Positions 1 through 7,099 of a stretch of 8,391 nt of DNA are shown here, piece by piece (positions within the stretch are counted from its first letter, which is position 1; the number at the start of each line of letters is the position of its first letter). The notes below the pieces were generated by a model. It saw only the letters and a program-made list of their open reading frames with translations. It made no database searches and had not been told where the DNA came from. The position numbers and the translations under genes are program-made. The DNA is from Acidobacteriota bacterium (GTDB taxonomy: Bacteria > Acidobacteriota > Vicinamibacteria > Vicinamibacterales > 2-12-FULL-66-21). Location of the stretch: NCBI GenBank assembly GCA_020200195.1, contig JAIVJE010000333.1:1-8391 (forward strand), given 5' to 3'.

Positions 1-84
1 GAGCAGGCCGCCCGCTCCGCCCGCGAGCCAGAGCGCAATCCCTACGCTTGCCGCGAGCAGGGCTCCTGCGGCTGCCGCGCTCAT
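1..84 (-). CDS. Partial membrane protein, N-terminal 28 codons only
   Basis: An ATG at 84 opens a frame with no stop to the window edge. Its ATGA overlaps the TGA stop of the preceding membrane-protein gene (stop at 83-81), the classic arrangement of translational coupling. A GGGAGAG purine stretch lies about 11 bases upstream. The 28 visible residues begin MSAAAAGALLAASVGIALWL and form one Ala/Leu/Gly-rich hydrophobic segment, so this is a signal anchor or first transmembrane helix. Being last in a run of radical SAM and AglD-like genes, it could be another glycosyltransferase or envelope membrane protein, but the fragment is too short to assign a family. The existence of the gene is fairly secure; its function is unknown. 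Confidence 0.6.
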   Translation of the reverse strand, partial: MSAAAAGALLAASVGIALWLAGGAGGLL

Positions 85-1022
85 CGATTGGGACGCTCTC
101 CCGCGGCGTACAGCACCGCGCCCGGAAGGTTGCCGACCATGCCGAGCGCGATGAACAGCAGCGACAGGGCGACCGCATCGCTTGCCGACACTCCCGCCTG
201 TCCAAACAGCCACACGAATGCCCATTGGCCCGTGCCGAGCCCGTTCACCGTAATGGGCAGCAGCATCACGAGCAGCGCGATTGGGATGAATACGAAGAAC
301 GCGCTCAGTGGCACGTCGATACCGATCGCGCGACCCAAACAGAAGGCCTGCAAGACACGCAGACTCTGCACGACGACCGAGACCGCCAGCACACGCAGCA
401 ACTCGCGATGATGCCGCGCGTAGCGCCGCACGGCATCCGTCATCGCGGAGGTGATCTGCGACAGCCGGTACGATCGCAGGCGTCCAGCAGCCTGCTGGAT
501 GATTCCGGCAGCGCGCGAGCTGAAGACGGCGCCCCCGACTGCCACGCAAAGCACGGCTGCGGCGGCGAGCGACAGCATGACCCACGGATCGCGCGCCATC
601 TCCGGAGCGGCGAGCAGGGCCACCGCTCCCACCATCACGATGGACAGAACGCCGAGCACGCGGTCCATCAGCACCGATGCGGCTGATTCCGACATCCGGA
701 CGTCGTGCCGAGACAATCTGTACGCCCGGTAGACGTCACCGCCCACACTCGGAAGGAACGTCCCGATGAATGTGCTGACGAAGAAAATGCGTAGCACGGT
801 CCAGAAGGGAGGACGCGAGCCTGGCGTCAGCGCAGCGAGGAGATCCATCCATCGCCAGGCCATCAGGCCTCGATCCAGGAACACAAGGAGCACGGCGCTG
901 CTGATCCAGTTCAGATCGGCCCGGCCGGCCGCGCGGGCGACCGCGCGCGGATTCGTGTCCCAGATGATGTAAGCGGTGAGCGTTACGGCGACGAGGAGAC
1001 GGAGGAGTCGCGGTCCGGTCAC
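81..1022 (-). CDS. Lysylphosphatidylglycerol synthase TM region / UPF0104 (AglD-like) integral membrane protein
   Basis: A 313-residue, very hydrophobic protein of the LPG_synthase_TM (UPF0104/AglD) type. Visible family signatures are FLPSVGGDVYRAYRLSR (residues 89-105), a D-R-x-x-G motif in DRVLGVLSI (120-128), and the late LLPITVNGLGTGQ block (254-266), with about seven or eight membrane segments. The length fits the family norm of about 300-330. There is no C-terminal GNAT-like aminoacyl-transfer domain as in full MprF, so this is the stand-alone membrane module. In characterised relatives that module is linked to lipid flipping or to transfer on polyprenyl-linked glycans. The start is GTG at 1022, just 8 bases after the stop of the radical SAM gene, with no clear Shine-Dalgarno, so coupled translation is likely. 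The gene downstream overlaps it by 4 bases. An envelope lipid or glycan role is inferred from context. Confidence 0.85.
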   Translation of the reverse strand: MTGPRLLRLLVAVTLTAYIIWDTNPRAVARAAGRADLNWISSAVLLVFLDRGLMAWRWMDLLAALTPGSRPPFWTVLRIFFVSTFIGTFLPSVGGDVYRAYRLSRHDVRMSESAASVLMDRVLGVLSIVMVGAVALLAAPEMARDPWVMLSLAAAAVLCVAVGGAVFSSRAAGIIQQAAGRLRSYRLSQITSAMTDAVRRYARHHRELLRVLAVSVVVQSLRVLQAFCLGRAIGIDVPLSAFFVFIPIALLVMLLPITVNGLGTGQWAFVWLFGQAGVSASDAVALSLLFIALGMVGNLPGAVLYAAGERPNR

Positions 1023-1030
1023 CGCAGCCG

Positions 1031-2200
1031 TCAGCGGACCTGCTCGGCGACCGGCAAGGTGTCCAGGTGCCGCTGCGGGTCGCGCTTCACCTGGTACGCG
1101 CGTTTGAGGAACCTGGCGTAAGGCACGAACTGCTTCATCGCTCCGACGTTGACCTGGCAGGGGCTGAGACAGGTCGGGCAGACCTTCTCCTTCAAGTGCT
1201 CACGATGCGCGAGACTCTCGGCCTTGAAGTACAGGGTCTCGGCGGAATCGTCCAGGACGTTGCCGAGCTTTTCCGAATTCTCGCAGTAGTGTAGATCGCC
1301 GTTCGGGTTCAAGAGCAGGCCCTGGCTCCGGAACGGGCACGGCATCGTCCGCTTATAGCCGTTTGCAATCATGTCCGCGTAGTGCAGGTACATGAACGCC
1401 TGACCGCTCAATACCGACTCCTCCTGCACCCGATCCAGGAAGAACTTGCGCATGAACGTTTCTTCGCGCTCACGGAACCCGATGGTCTCCTGCAGCTCTT
1501 TGTTGTGCAGCATCGCGTCGGTGAACCGCAGCATGTTGAAGACGACGTCGATCTCCTTCGCGCGGGCCCACGCCAGGATGTTCTCGGCGTCGGGCATGTT
1601 GGTGCCGAAAATGGTCGCCGCGATGCCGAACTGAAAGTTGTCGTGCTTTTTCGCCAGCGCCTGCATCGCCTCGATCGTCTGGCATGCCTTGTCGAACCCG
1701 CGCTTGACGTTGCGGACCTGGTTGTGGATGTCGCCGATGCCGTCGAGCGACACGCGGATGCTGATCAGCAGGCCCTTGGCGGCGCAGAACTCTACGATGC
1801 GGGTCAGCATCGGAATGGCCCGGTGCGGCGTCAGGCCGGTGGTGTTGATGCCGATCTTGCGCACACGCGGCAGGTGGCGATGGAACATCTCCACCATGTC
1901 GGGCAGATCGTTGCGCGTCGTCGGCTCGCCACCTGAAATGTTGAGGTTCTCGACCGCGGTCCAGAACGGGTTGTCGAAGACAGGCTCGAGCTGGGCGAGC
2001 GTCATGTCGGACTTGCGATCGCCGAACTTCCAGTTGCTGCACATCGTGCATTTGGCGTCGCAGACCCAGGTGCAGTTGTAGATCAGGACCGTCGGGCGAA
2101 TGGGATGCAGTTTTGCGCTGACGAACGTGTTGACCAGGTCGCGCGGTACGCCTGCGGCCGCCTTGGCGAGATACTGCAGACGGAAGGTGGACGTTGACAT
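1031..2200 (-). CDS. Radical SAM enzyme with SPASM/twitch-like C-terminus
   Basis: A 389-residue, soluble, cytoplasmic-looking radical SAM protein. The 4Fe-4S/SAM motif CDAKCTMC (C47, C51, C54; CX3CX2C) lies after the first strand, as expected, followed by the GGEP SAM-binding motif at residues 90-93 and SIRVSLDG (147-154) in the barrel. The C-terminus has C288, the NPNGDLHYCEN segment with C306, and a C341-x2-C344-x3-C348 cluster. This is a SPASM/twitch-like layout for one or more auxiliary iron-sulfur clusters. An additional Cys, C43, sits four residues before the core motif. Family knowledge: SPASM-type enzymes modify peptides, sugars or small molecules by radical chemistry; the substrate here is unknown. 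No precursor-peptide gene is seen next to it. It has its own promoter (2246-2218) and is followed after 8 bases by the AglD-like gene, so a lipid or glycan substrate is a reasonable but unproven inference. Confidence 0.88.
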   Translation of the reverse strand: MSTSTFRLQYLAKAAAGVPRDLVNTFVSAKLHPIRPTVLIYNCTWVCDAKCTMCSNWKFGDRKSDMTLAQLEPVFDNPFWTAVENLNISGGEPTTRNDLPDMVEMFHRHLPRVRKIGINTTGLTPHRAIPMLTRIVEFCAAKGLLISIRVSLDGIGDIHNQVRNVKRGFDKACQTIEAMQALAKKHDNFQFGIAATIFGTNMPDAENILAWARAKEIDVVFNMLRFTDAMLHNKELQETIGFREREETFMRKFFLDRVQEESVLSGQAFMYLHYADMIANGYKRTMPCPFRSQGLLLNPNGDLHYCENSEKLGNVLDDSAETLYFKAESLAHREHLKEKVCPTCLSPCQVNVGAMKQFVPYARFLKRAYQVKRDPQRHLDTLPVAEQVR

Positions 2201-2217
2201 GATCCAGGAGACCTCTG

Positions 2218-2246
2218 ATGATACCGCGTCGGTCGGGCAGCGTCAA
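2218..2246 (-). promoter_or_regulatory. Sigma70-type promoter of the radical SAM operon
   Basis: Read on the minus strand, TTGACG (2246-2241, 5/6 to consensus) is followed by exactly 17 bases and then TATCAT (2223-2218, 5/6). It lies in the 71-base gap between the glycosyltransferase stop (2272) and the radical SAM ATG (2200). The predicted transcription start is near 2211, giving a leader of only about 11 bases with AGAGG at or near its 5' end. The downstream genes can therefore be transcribed independently of the glycosyltransferase. Confidence 0.65.
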
Positions 2247-2271
2247 ACCTTTGCTACAAGCCGGGTTACGG

Positions 2272-4305
2272 TTACTTCGAAGCCGCCGGCGGCAGCTCGA
2301 CGGCCGCTGGCGCCGACAGCAGCTCGACTCGCTCGAGGGTCACCGTGGAACGGCCGTCGATCCAGAGCCGGTACTCCAAATGCCCCGTCCGTTCGCCAAG
2401 CGCGAAGCTCACTTCCGCGATTTGTCGCCGGTCCGGCTGCACCTCGCCTGTCACGATTTCCCGCCGCGCGACGCGATGGTCTCCCGCCCACACATCCACG
2501 AAGCCAAATGGCCCCGATTGCGCGTTCTCGACGGTGCCTATCCATCTCGCGCGGTAGGCGCCAGCCTTCATGGGAATTCCGGGGCCGTACTGCAGATACC
2601 CCGGCCGTCCGGCCGAGCGGATGACGCCGGCCGCGGCGTCACGCTCGCCGGCGTCCGTCGAGAAACGCTCGTTGGCGGCTCGCACCGATAAGTCGATCGG
2701 ACGGCGATGCTCATACCGCGCGGCGATGTCACGGCCGGCGCCAGCGTTGAGGTACCACATGTTTCGCAGCCGCGTCAGGCTGAATACCGGTGCCGCGAGA
2801 ACGGCGCGAAGCTTGCCGTAGTAGGTCCGCAGGATGGGATCGGTGAGCTGGTTGGTGCCGCTTTTCACGGACTCGAGATAGCCGTCGGGGATATCGCGGA
2901 AGTAGTGCCCTGCGTAGAACTCGAAGTACAGGCGCGGCGAAACCGGCAGCCGTGCGAGCAGGGGGTCAGAAAGCGCGTTGCGGTCCACGATGTGTTTATC
3001 GGGTCCGGCGGCCAGGCCATAAAAGCCGATACTGCCTTGAACCGTCACTTTCTCCGGCCCGTTGCGGAAGCTGAGGCCCTCTCGCATCCACGTGTGGTCC
3101 GGAAGGTCGCGGAATGGACTGTAAAAAAATACGTTCGTGATCCGGTGATAGTGACCACGCTCGTCCTTGATGCCGTTCTGTGAGCGCCATGCCCAGGCGG
3201 CATCGTAAGTTGCGGTGGTTTTCACCGGCACGAGCGGCATCAGGAGGTTGTAGATCACCAGGACGGCGGCGGCCGGTACGTAATAGGTGGCATCGCGCAC
3301 CACGGAGATGACAGCCATCACCGCCACCATGAAGGGCATGGCGAAAAAGCGGCCGCTCATGAAATCGCCGCCGACGGAAATCGTGTATGCCACGTACAAC
3401 AACGCCGACGCGGCGCTCAGCCTAACCGGAACCGTCGACCGTACGGCCAGCCCCACTGCCATCCCGGTCGTGCCGAGCGTAATCGGGTCGTGGGAAAAGC
3501 TGTTGAGTAAATAGGCGAGTCCCTGTCGGTAGAGGAGCGATGCGGGAATGCCGTTCGCGAGCTTCGCATAGTACGTGTTCGGCAGTGGAAAGCCGTAATA
3601 CACCGTGGCAAAGATGAGCCAGGCAGCGACAGGCGCCCCGAAAGCCCGCAGCAAGGGGCCGAAGCGTTCCCGCCGGCGCATCGTGCGAACCGCCAGCCAC
3701 CCGAGCGGCATGGCGTACAGCAGCACGCTATCCATGCGGTTGACGAACGCGAGGCCCGCGAGGAGGCCAAACGTCCGCAGCTCACCCGGCGCGAGCGGAG
3801 CGTCCGAGATTCTGCAGAAGCGTACGAAGAAGAGCGCCAGCAGAAAATAACTGATCGGATATTCCAGCCCGGAGCTGGTGTAGTCGATGAAGGCTTTCGA
3901 GCTGACGAGACACAGGACCGCAAGCGCTGCGCCGGCCAGCGCGTAGGCGCTGCGGGCCACCACCAGGATTGCGGCGAGCGCGAACGCGTAAGAGACGGCC
4001 AGTGCAGTAAAAAAGAACTCGCGCGTGATCGCGTAGGCCACGCTCATCGCCAGCATCCATAGCGGATGGGTGTACGCCTGGACACGTTCGCCCGGATTGA
4101 ACACCGGACCATAGCCGTGGAGGAAGTTCCAGATCACCCGGAAGGTGATGTAGCCATCATCCCCGAGCCAGGCATTTGCGAGAAATATATAGGTGAAGGC
4201 TGCGACGAGGAATGCCTGCGCGATCCGCCAGTGCGGACCAGGTGCTGGAATGGTGTCGGAGCCTGGCGTCTGCACGAGGCCGCAACAGCCCCACCGGAGG
4301 ACCAT
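2272..4305 (-). CDS. Polytopic GT-C glycosyltransferase (AftB/GT39-like) with periplasmic C-terminal region
   Basis: A 677-residue protein: roughly nine to eleven hydrophobic helices from residue 28 to about 360, then about 310 polar, beta-rich residues. The first extracytoplasmic loop has GDDGY (48-52) followed by NPGERVQAYTHPLW (70-83). This Asp-containing loop plus GERVxxYT is typical of GT-C polyprenyl-phosphate-sugar transferases related to mycobacterial AftB and GT39 enzymes. SVGGDFMSGRF (310-320) and the later GSIGFYGLAAGPDKHIVDR (424-442) with IPDGYLES (472-479) are also characteristic of that group. D49 or D50 is the likely catalytic base. The last ~120 residues (about 548-665) resemble an added beta-sandwich, carbohydrate-binding-like module. 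The ATG at 4305 lies inside a perfect hairpin, so the in-frame GTG at 4275 is an alternative start. The protein probably transfers a sugar from a lipid carrier on the periplasmic face; donor and acceptor are unknown. Confidence 0.82.
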   Translation of the reverse strand: MVLRWGCCGLVQTPGSDTIPAPGPHWRIAQAFLVAAFTYIFLANAWLGDDGYITFRVIWNFLHGYGPVFNPGERVQAYTHPLWMLAMSVAYAITREFFFTALAVSYAFALAAILVVARSAYALAGAALAVLCLVSSKAFIDYTSSGLEYPISYFLLALFFVRFCRISDAPLAPGELRTFGLLAGLAFVNRMDSVLLYAMPLGWLAVRTMRRRERFGPLLRAFGAPVAAWLIFATVYYGFPLPNTYYAKLANGIPASLLYRQGLAYLLNSFSHDPITLGTTGMAVGLAVRSTVPVRLSAASALLYVAYTISVGGDFMSGRFFAMPFMVAVMAVISVVRDATYYVPAAAVLVIYNLLMPLVPVKTTATYDAAWAWRSQNGIKDERGHYHRITNVFFYSPFRDLPDHTWMREGLSFRNGPEKVTVQGSIGFYGLAAGPDKHIVDRNALSDPLLARLPVSPRLYFEFYAGHYFRDIPDGYLESVKSGTNQLTDPILRTYYGKLRAVLAAPVFSLTRLRNMWYLNAGAGRDIAARYEHRRPIDLSVRAANERFSTDAGERDAAAGVIRSAGRPGYLQYGPGIPMKAGAYRARWIGTVENAQSGPFGFVDVWAGDHRVARREIVTGEVQPDRRQIAEVSFALGERTGHLEYRLWIDGRSTVTLERVELLSAPAAVELPPAASK

Positions 4306-4324
4306 CTGGGGACGATGGTCCTCC
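4296..4324. repeat. Perfect 11-bp inverted repeat between lipoprotein and glycosyltransferase genes
   Basis: GGAGGACCATC (4296-4306) and GATGGTCCTCC (4314-4324) are perfectly complementary around a 7-base loop. On the minus strand the hairpin begins 18 bases after the lipoprotein stop and contains the ATG at 4305. There is no T-run after it (GGTGGGG follows), so it is not a standard intrinsic terminator. It may protect or terminate the lipoprotein transcript inefficiently, or mask the start of the glycosyltransferase. Confidence 0.7.
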
Positions 4325-4342
4325 AGCGAAACCGTCGTCTGC

Positions 4343-5428
4343 TTACTGGAGTCCGGCGGGGCGCGGTCTCGGGGAGATCCACACCTGCCGGACGATCATG
4401 CCGGGAACCGTCGCGCCTTCAGGTCCGGTGCGGCCGATCGGCGCTCCGATGAACGCGAAATGCGGATCCGGATCGTAGGCGCCGCGGTAGCCCTTTCCCT
4501 TGCTGTAAATTGTCGGTCCACCGGGGCCCCCTCGCTGGATACGAACGTTGAAGAACCCATTCCACGTGGCCGTCCATAGGTACGGAACGTTCGCATCGAA
4601 ACCGACGAACTCGCGCTCCGCGCCCTCGGTATCAATCTGATCCTCATGGGAGATGAACCGCCACGCGACGATGCCCTCGGGATCGCCGCGCTTCTCGACC
4701 GTCATCCGCCGATCGTTCAGGACGATGTCGTCGAGCCCCTCGGACATTGCGAAGACCTTCGTCTTGCCTCCCTCGGTGTTGGTCGCAACGCCGGTGATGA
4801 TGAGCGAGAACTCGCCGTTCACGAGCGTCTGCGGAAGACGATAGCGGATGTGACTCGAGAAATCCTCCAACCGCACGCCCACGCCGGGAATGAACGTCAC
4901 CGGGCCGACGACGTCCCCGACTGTTCGTCCGTTGGTCAGCGGGTCGAACACCTCGTTGCCCCGGATGTATCCGCCGGAAGCCGTCCGGAACGAAGCGCTC
5001 GAAGACCACGACCCCAATGCGCCGGCGAACACCGCACGCACGCGCCACGTGTGCGGCGAATCGAACTCGAGCGCGCCGTCGACGGTGTGCTGCACGTTGT
5101 CACCCGCCCCGGCACCGCCCGTGACCCGCGAATACACCGTCGTGCCCGCGGCGTTCTTTACTTCGAACTCGTAAGACGGCGTAATGTCAGCGAATTTCCC
5201 CCGCGCTTTGGTCGCAACGAGCACGAGCGTGCCGTCAGGCTGCGCGCCGTTGACGGGGGACTGTGGCACCGGCACCGTTGCCTTCAGCGTCGACCCGTCC
5301 GGGTAGGCCGTGGTTGTTCCTGGCTCCGCGGCGCTCGGAGAAACGGGTGTCTGTGAACTCTTGGAACAGGCCATGGCGACGGCCAGAATACCGGCAAACG
5401 CACAGGCCACAAGCTTCTTGTGCTGCAT
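4343..5428 (-). CDS. Secreted lipoprotein with fibronectin-like and LamG/ConA-like modules
   Basis: A 361-residue exported protein. MQHKK is followed by a hydrophobic stretch and a plausible lipobox ending at C21 (LAVAMAC), then a Ser/Pro/Thr-rich tether (22-55). Residues about 55-150 form a fibronectin type III-like module: PQSPVNGA at its start, TWRVRAVFAG, and SWSSSASFRT at its end. Residues about 158-352 form a beta-rich domain that I read as a LamG/ConA-like lectin-type fold (GEFSLIITGVATN, YLWTATWNGFFNVRIQRGG, FAFIGAPIGRTGPEGA). No catalytic residues can be named, so binding of a glycan or surface is only inferred. The start is supported by GAGG 9 bases upstream and a promoter at 5517-5489. 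A truncated relative of its C-terminus lies at 7100-7513. It is first in the minus-strand series leading to the glycosyltransferase. Confidence 0.8.
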   Translation of the reverse strand: MQHKKLVACAFAGILAVAMACSKSSQTPVSPSAAEPGTTTAYPDGSTLKATVPVPQSPVNGAQPDGTLVLVATKARGKFADITPSYEFEVKNAAGTTVYSRVTGGAGAGDNVQHTVDGALEFDSPHTWRVRAVFAGALGSWSSSASFRTASGGYIRGNEVFDPLTNGRTVGDVVGPVTFIPGVGVRLEDFSSHIRYRLPQTLVNGEFSLIITGVATNTEGGKTKVFAMSEGLDDIVLNDRRMTVEKRGDPEGIVAWRFISHEDQIDTEGAEREFVGFDANVPYLWTATWNGFFNVRIQRGGPGGPTIYSKGKGYRGAYDPDPHFAFIGAPIGRTGPEGATVPGMIVRQVWISPRPRPAGLQ

Positions 5429-5488
5429 CAGAGAAAACCTCGTCGAGCGTTGGATGTGGACCCGCTGGGAAGGGCGGTTCGGATCGAC

Positions 5489-5517
5489 ATAGTACTACAG
5501 TGCCTCCAAGCTGTCAT
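5489..5517 (-). promoter_or_regulatory. Sigma70-type promoter of the lipoprotein gene
   Basis: On the minus strand ATGACA (5517-5512, 5/6 to TTGACA), a 17-base spacer and TACTAT (5494-5489, 4/6 to TATAAT) lie about 60 bases before the ATG at 5428. The predicted leader is about 54 bases, with GAGG at a suitable distance from the start. The remaining 5518-5661 stretch separates the divergent lipoprotein and barrel genes; no clear plus-strand promoter was recognised there. Confidence 0.45.
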
Positions 5518-5661
5518 GCAGGAACTGCACGGCAGAGCTCACGAAACGCGCATCGGCGGTGGACGTACGCGGTGAAGGTCGTGTTACCATGGCGCACTTC
5601 CGCCGGACCGCCGCCCAGCGCGTTCTCGGCCATCCAGGACAACAGGAGAAGACATTTGAAG

Positions 5662-6263
5662 ATGATGAAAGTGGGTATCCTGGCCTTTGGCCTGTACATG
5701 TTCGCGGCGCCCGCCGCGTACGCGCAAATGACGTGGACGGCGGCGCATTCCTGGACATCAGCGGCGGCTACAAGGTGTGGCGCAATCTGGCCGTGGCGAT
5801 CGGATTCTCCAGAATGAAAAGTGATTCGGACGTCACGTTCACTGCCGCCATCCCCGATCCCGTGGTTACCGACCGTCCCCGTTCCGTGAGCGGCTCCGCC
5901 GCCGCCGCCGACCATAAGGAGCACGCCTTTCACTTCATGGGTGTCTGGATGGTTCCCGTCACCGACAAGATCGACGTCGGCGTATCGGCGGGTCCCACCA
6001 TTTTCCAGGTGTCCCAGGATGTTCCGAGCGCCATTACCGTCTCCGAGCCTGGGCCCACGGTGACCGGGACCACCCTGACCTCCGTTGACAAGACCACCCT
6101 CGGCCTGAACTTCGGTGTGGACGTCACGTACCTGGTCACTCCCGATATCGGTGCGGGCCTCCTTGCGCGTTACACCTGGGGCTCCGCCGATCTGCAGGGC
6201 GCGACCGACAAGTTGACGGTCGGCGGGTTCCAGATCGGCGTTGGGGTTCGGTACCGCTTCTAA
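5662..6263 (+). CDS. Outer-membrane beta-barrel protein, apparently frameshifted after the signal peptide
   Basis: From the ATG at 5662 (or 5665) the frame encodes a typical signal peptide, MMKVGILAFGLYMFAAPAAY followed by AQ, with cleavage after AYA near 5724. That frame then runs into non-barrel sequence and stops at 5817. The barrel is in the -1 frame from about 5733 to the TAA at 6261-6263. It starts VDGGAFLDISGGYKVW, contains alternating strands such as AFHFMGVWMVPV and IDVGVSAGPTIFQV, and ends in GVGVRYRF, the usual terminal aromatic insertion signal. A one-base loss (or two-base gain) near 5725-5745 would explain the shift. About seven strands are visible, one fewer than an 8-strand OmpX/OmpW-type barrel, so the first strand may be lost too. 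It could be a pseudogene, an assembly error, or start at another site without a signal peptide. AGGAG lies 13 bases before 5662. Confidence 0.7.
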
Positions 6264-6285
6264 GCATCGGTTTCAATTTCCAGGG

Positions 6286-6321
6286 GAACAGCCGGACTGC
6301 CTGTCGGGCACCCGGCTGTTC
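6286..6321 (+). terminator. Hairpin downstream of the beta-barrel gene
   Basis: GAACAGCCGG (6286-6295) and CCGGCTGTTC (6312-6321) pair perfectly over 10 bases around a 16-base loop, beginning 22 bases after the barrel stop. The flanking CCA and TGG could extend the stem past a bulge. No T-run follows directly, so termination efficiency is uncertain, but the position fits a transcript end. Confidence 0.5.
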
Positions 6322-6399
6322 TGGTCACCCCAGCAATACTCCGTCGCGAGCAAAGTGGTTGTGGGCATGTTTTTTCGTGGAATCAGCCTGCTGATCGGG

Positions 6400-6405
6400 T
6401 ATAAT
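6400..6405 (+). promoter_or_regulatory. Consensus -10 box upstream of the AT-hook/RHH gene
   Basis: A perfect TATAAT at 6400-6405 stands out in this GC-rich DNA, about 76 bases before the ATG at 6482. No good -35 hexamer exists at 16-18 bases upstream (GTGGAA at 17). A T6 run at 6370-6375 lies just beyond and might act as an UP-like element. The transcription start would be near 6412, with a leader of about 70 bases. Confidence 0.5.
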
Positions 6406-6481
6406 GCATAGAAATTAATCACACGTTGCCGCGAACAGGCGCCCCCCTGGCGACGCGGACGCGATCAGTCCGAGTCCCTGT

Positions 6482-7060
6482 ATGGATTCACCTGTCAACA
6501 ACATGTCCCGGCGTCGAGGCAGGCCGCGAAAATTCAGCAGCCCCTCCCGGGCGGTGACGCTCACGCTCCCGCTACCGGTGGTCGACGCGCTCAGCGCGAT
6601 CGATTCGGACCTCAGTCGCGCCGTCGTTCGACTCACGCAGCCGGTAATCGCCAATCAGCCCCATCCGCCGGCAGAACTTGCGGTCTTCGGCCGACGGGCA
6701 GTCATCATCGTGAACCCGACCCGTACTCTCGAGGAGCGCACCGGGATCGATCTGGTGCCGCTGCCCGACGGCCGCGCCCTGATCTCGTTCGACTCACCGG
6801 GCACCATTGCGGCCCTGGAGCTTCGGATCGAGGACGCCATCGAGGACCGACGGCTCTCACGAGACGATCAGGCGATCTTTGAAGCCATTGCCGGCATTCT
6901 CAAGACCGCCCGTCGTTCAAACGATACGGTGTTAGTCGAACGGAACATCATCGTACTCGAGGCGCGGAGACCGTCCGCGCTCGCGCGCACGACTCGCCGC
7001 GGGCTGCCCGCCAAGTCTCCCCGGCTGCCCAGACGCTCGCTCCCCACACCGAACCGTTAG
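6482..7060 (+). CDS. AT-hook / ribbon-helix-helix-like DNA-binding protein of unknown role
   Basis: A 192-residue basic protein. Residues 9-18 (SRRRGRPRKF) contain an AT-hook core G-R-P with flanking basic residues. Residues about 24-53 read as a ribbon-helix-helix-like unit: strand AVTLTLP, helix VVDALSAI, then DSDLSRAVVRLTQP. The middle region (70-160) is an unrecognised alpha/beta domain with AVIIVNPTRTLEER, a FDSPGTIAALELRIEDAIED segment, and VLVERNIIVLE. The tail (162-192) is Arg/Pro-rich and probably disordered. This points to a cytoplasmic regulator or nucleoid-associated protein; no ligand or target is identifiable. The start at 6482 has no good Shine-Dalgarno, and the in-frame ATG at 6503 (residue 8, just before the AT-hook) is a real alternative. 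It appears to be transcribed alone from the TATAAT at 6400. Confidence 0.7.
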   Translation: MDSPVNNMSRRRGRPRKFSSPSRAVTLTLPLPVVDALSAIDSDLSRAVVRLTQPVIANQPHPPAELAVFGRRAVIIVNPTRTLEERTGIDLVPLPDGRALISFDSPGTIAALELRIEDAIEDRRLSRDDQAIFEAIAGILKTARRSNDTVLVERNIIVLEARRPSALARTTRRGLPAKSPRLPRRSLPTPNR

Positions 7061-7099
7061 CTTTCACCGGAGGATGGGTCTTGAAAGACTGGAAATTAA

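Noticed and set aside
1382..1936. Long plus-strand open frame (184 codons) antisense to the radical SAM gene
   Set aside because: It is a mirror frame of a strongly conserved gene in high-GC DNA; no motif or start signal supports it.
3123..3129. A7/T7 homopolymer inside the glycosyltransferase gene, possible slippery site
   Set aside because: The zero frame continues with conserved family motifs on both sides, and no alternative product of interest follows a slip.
5263..5661. Plus-strand open frame running into the signal peptide of the barrel gene from 5263
   Set aside because: It is antisense to the lipoprotein's start and has no recognisable protein features. The signal peptide at 5662 marks the true beginning.
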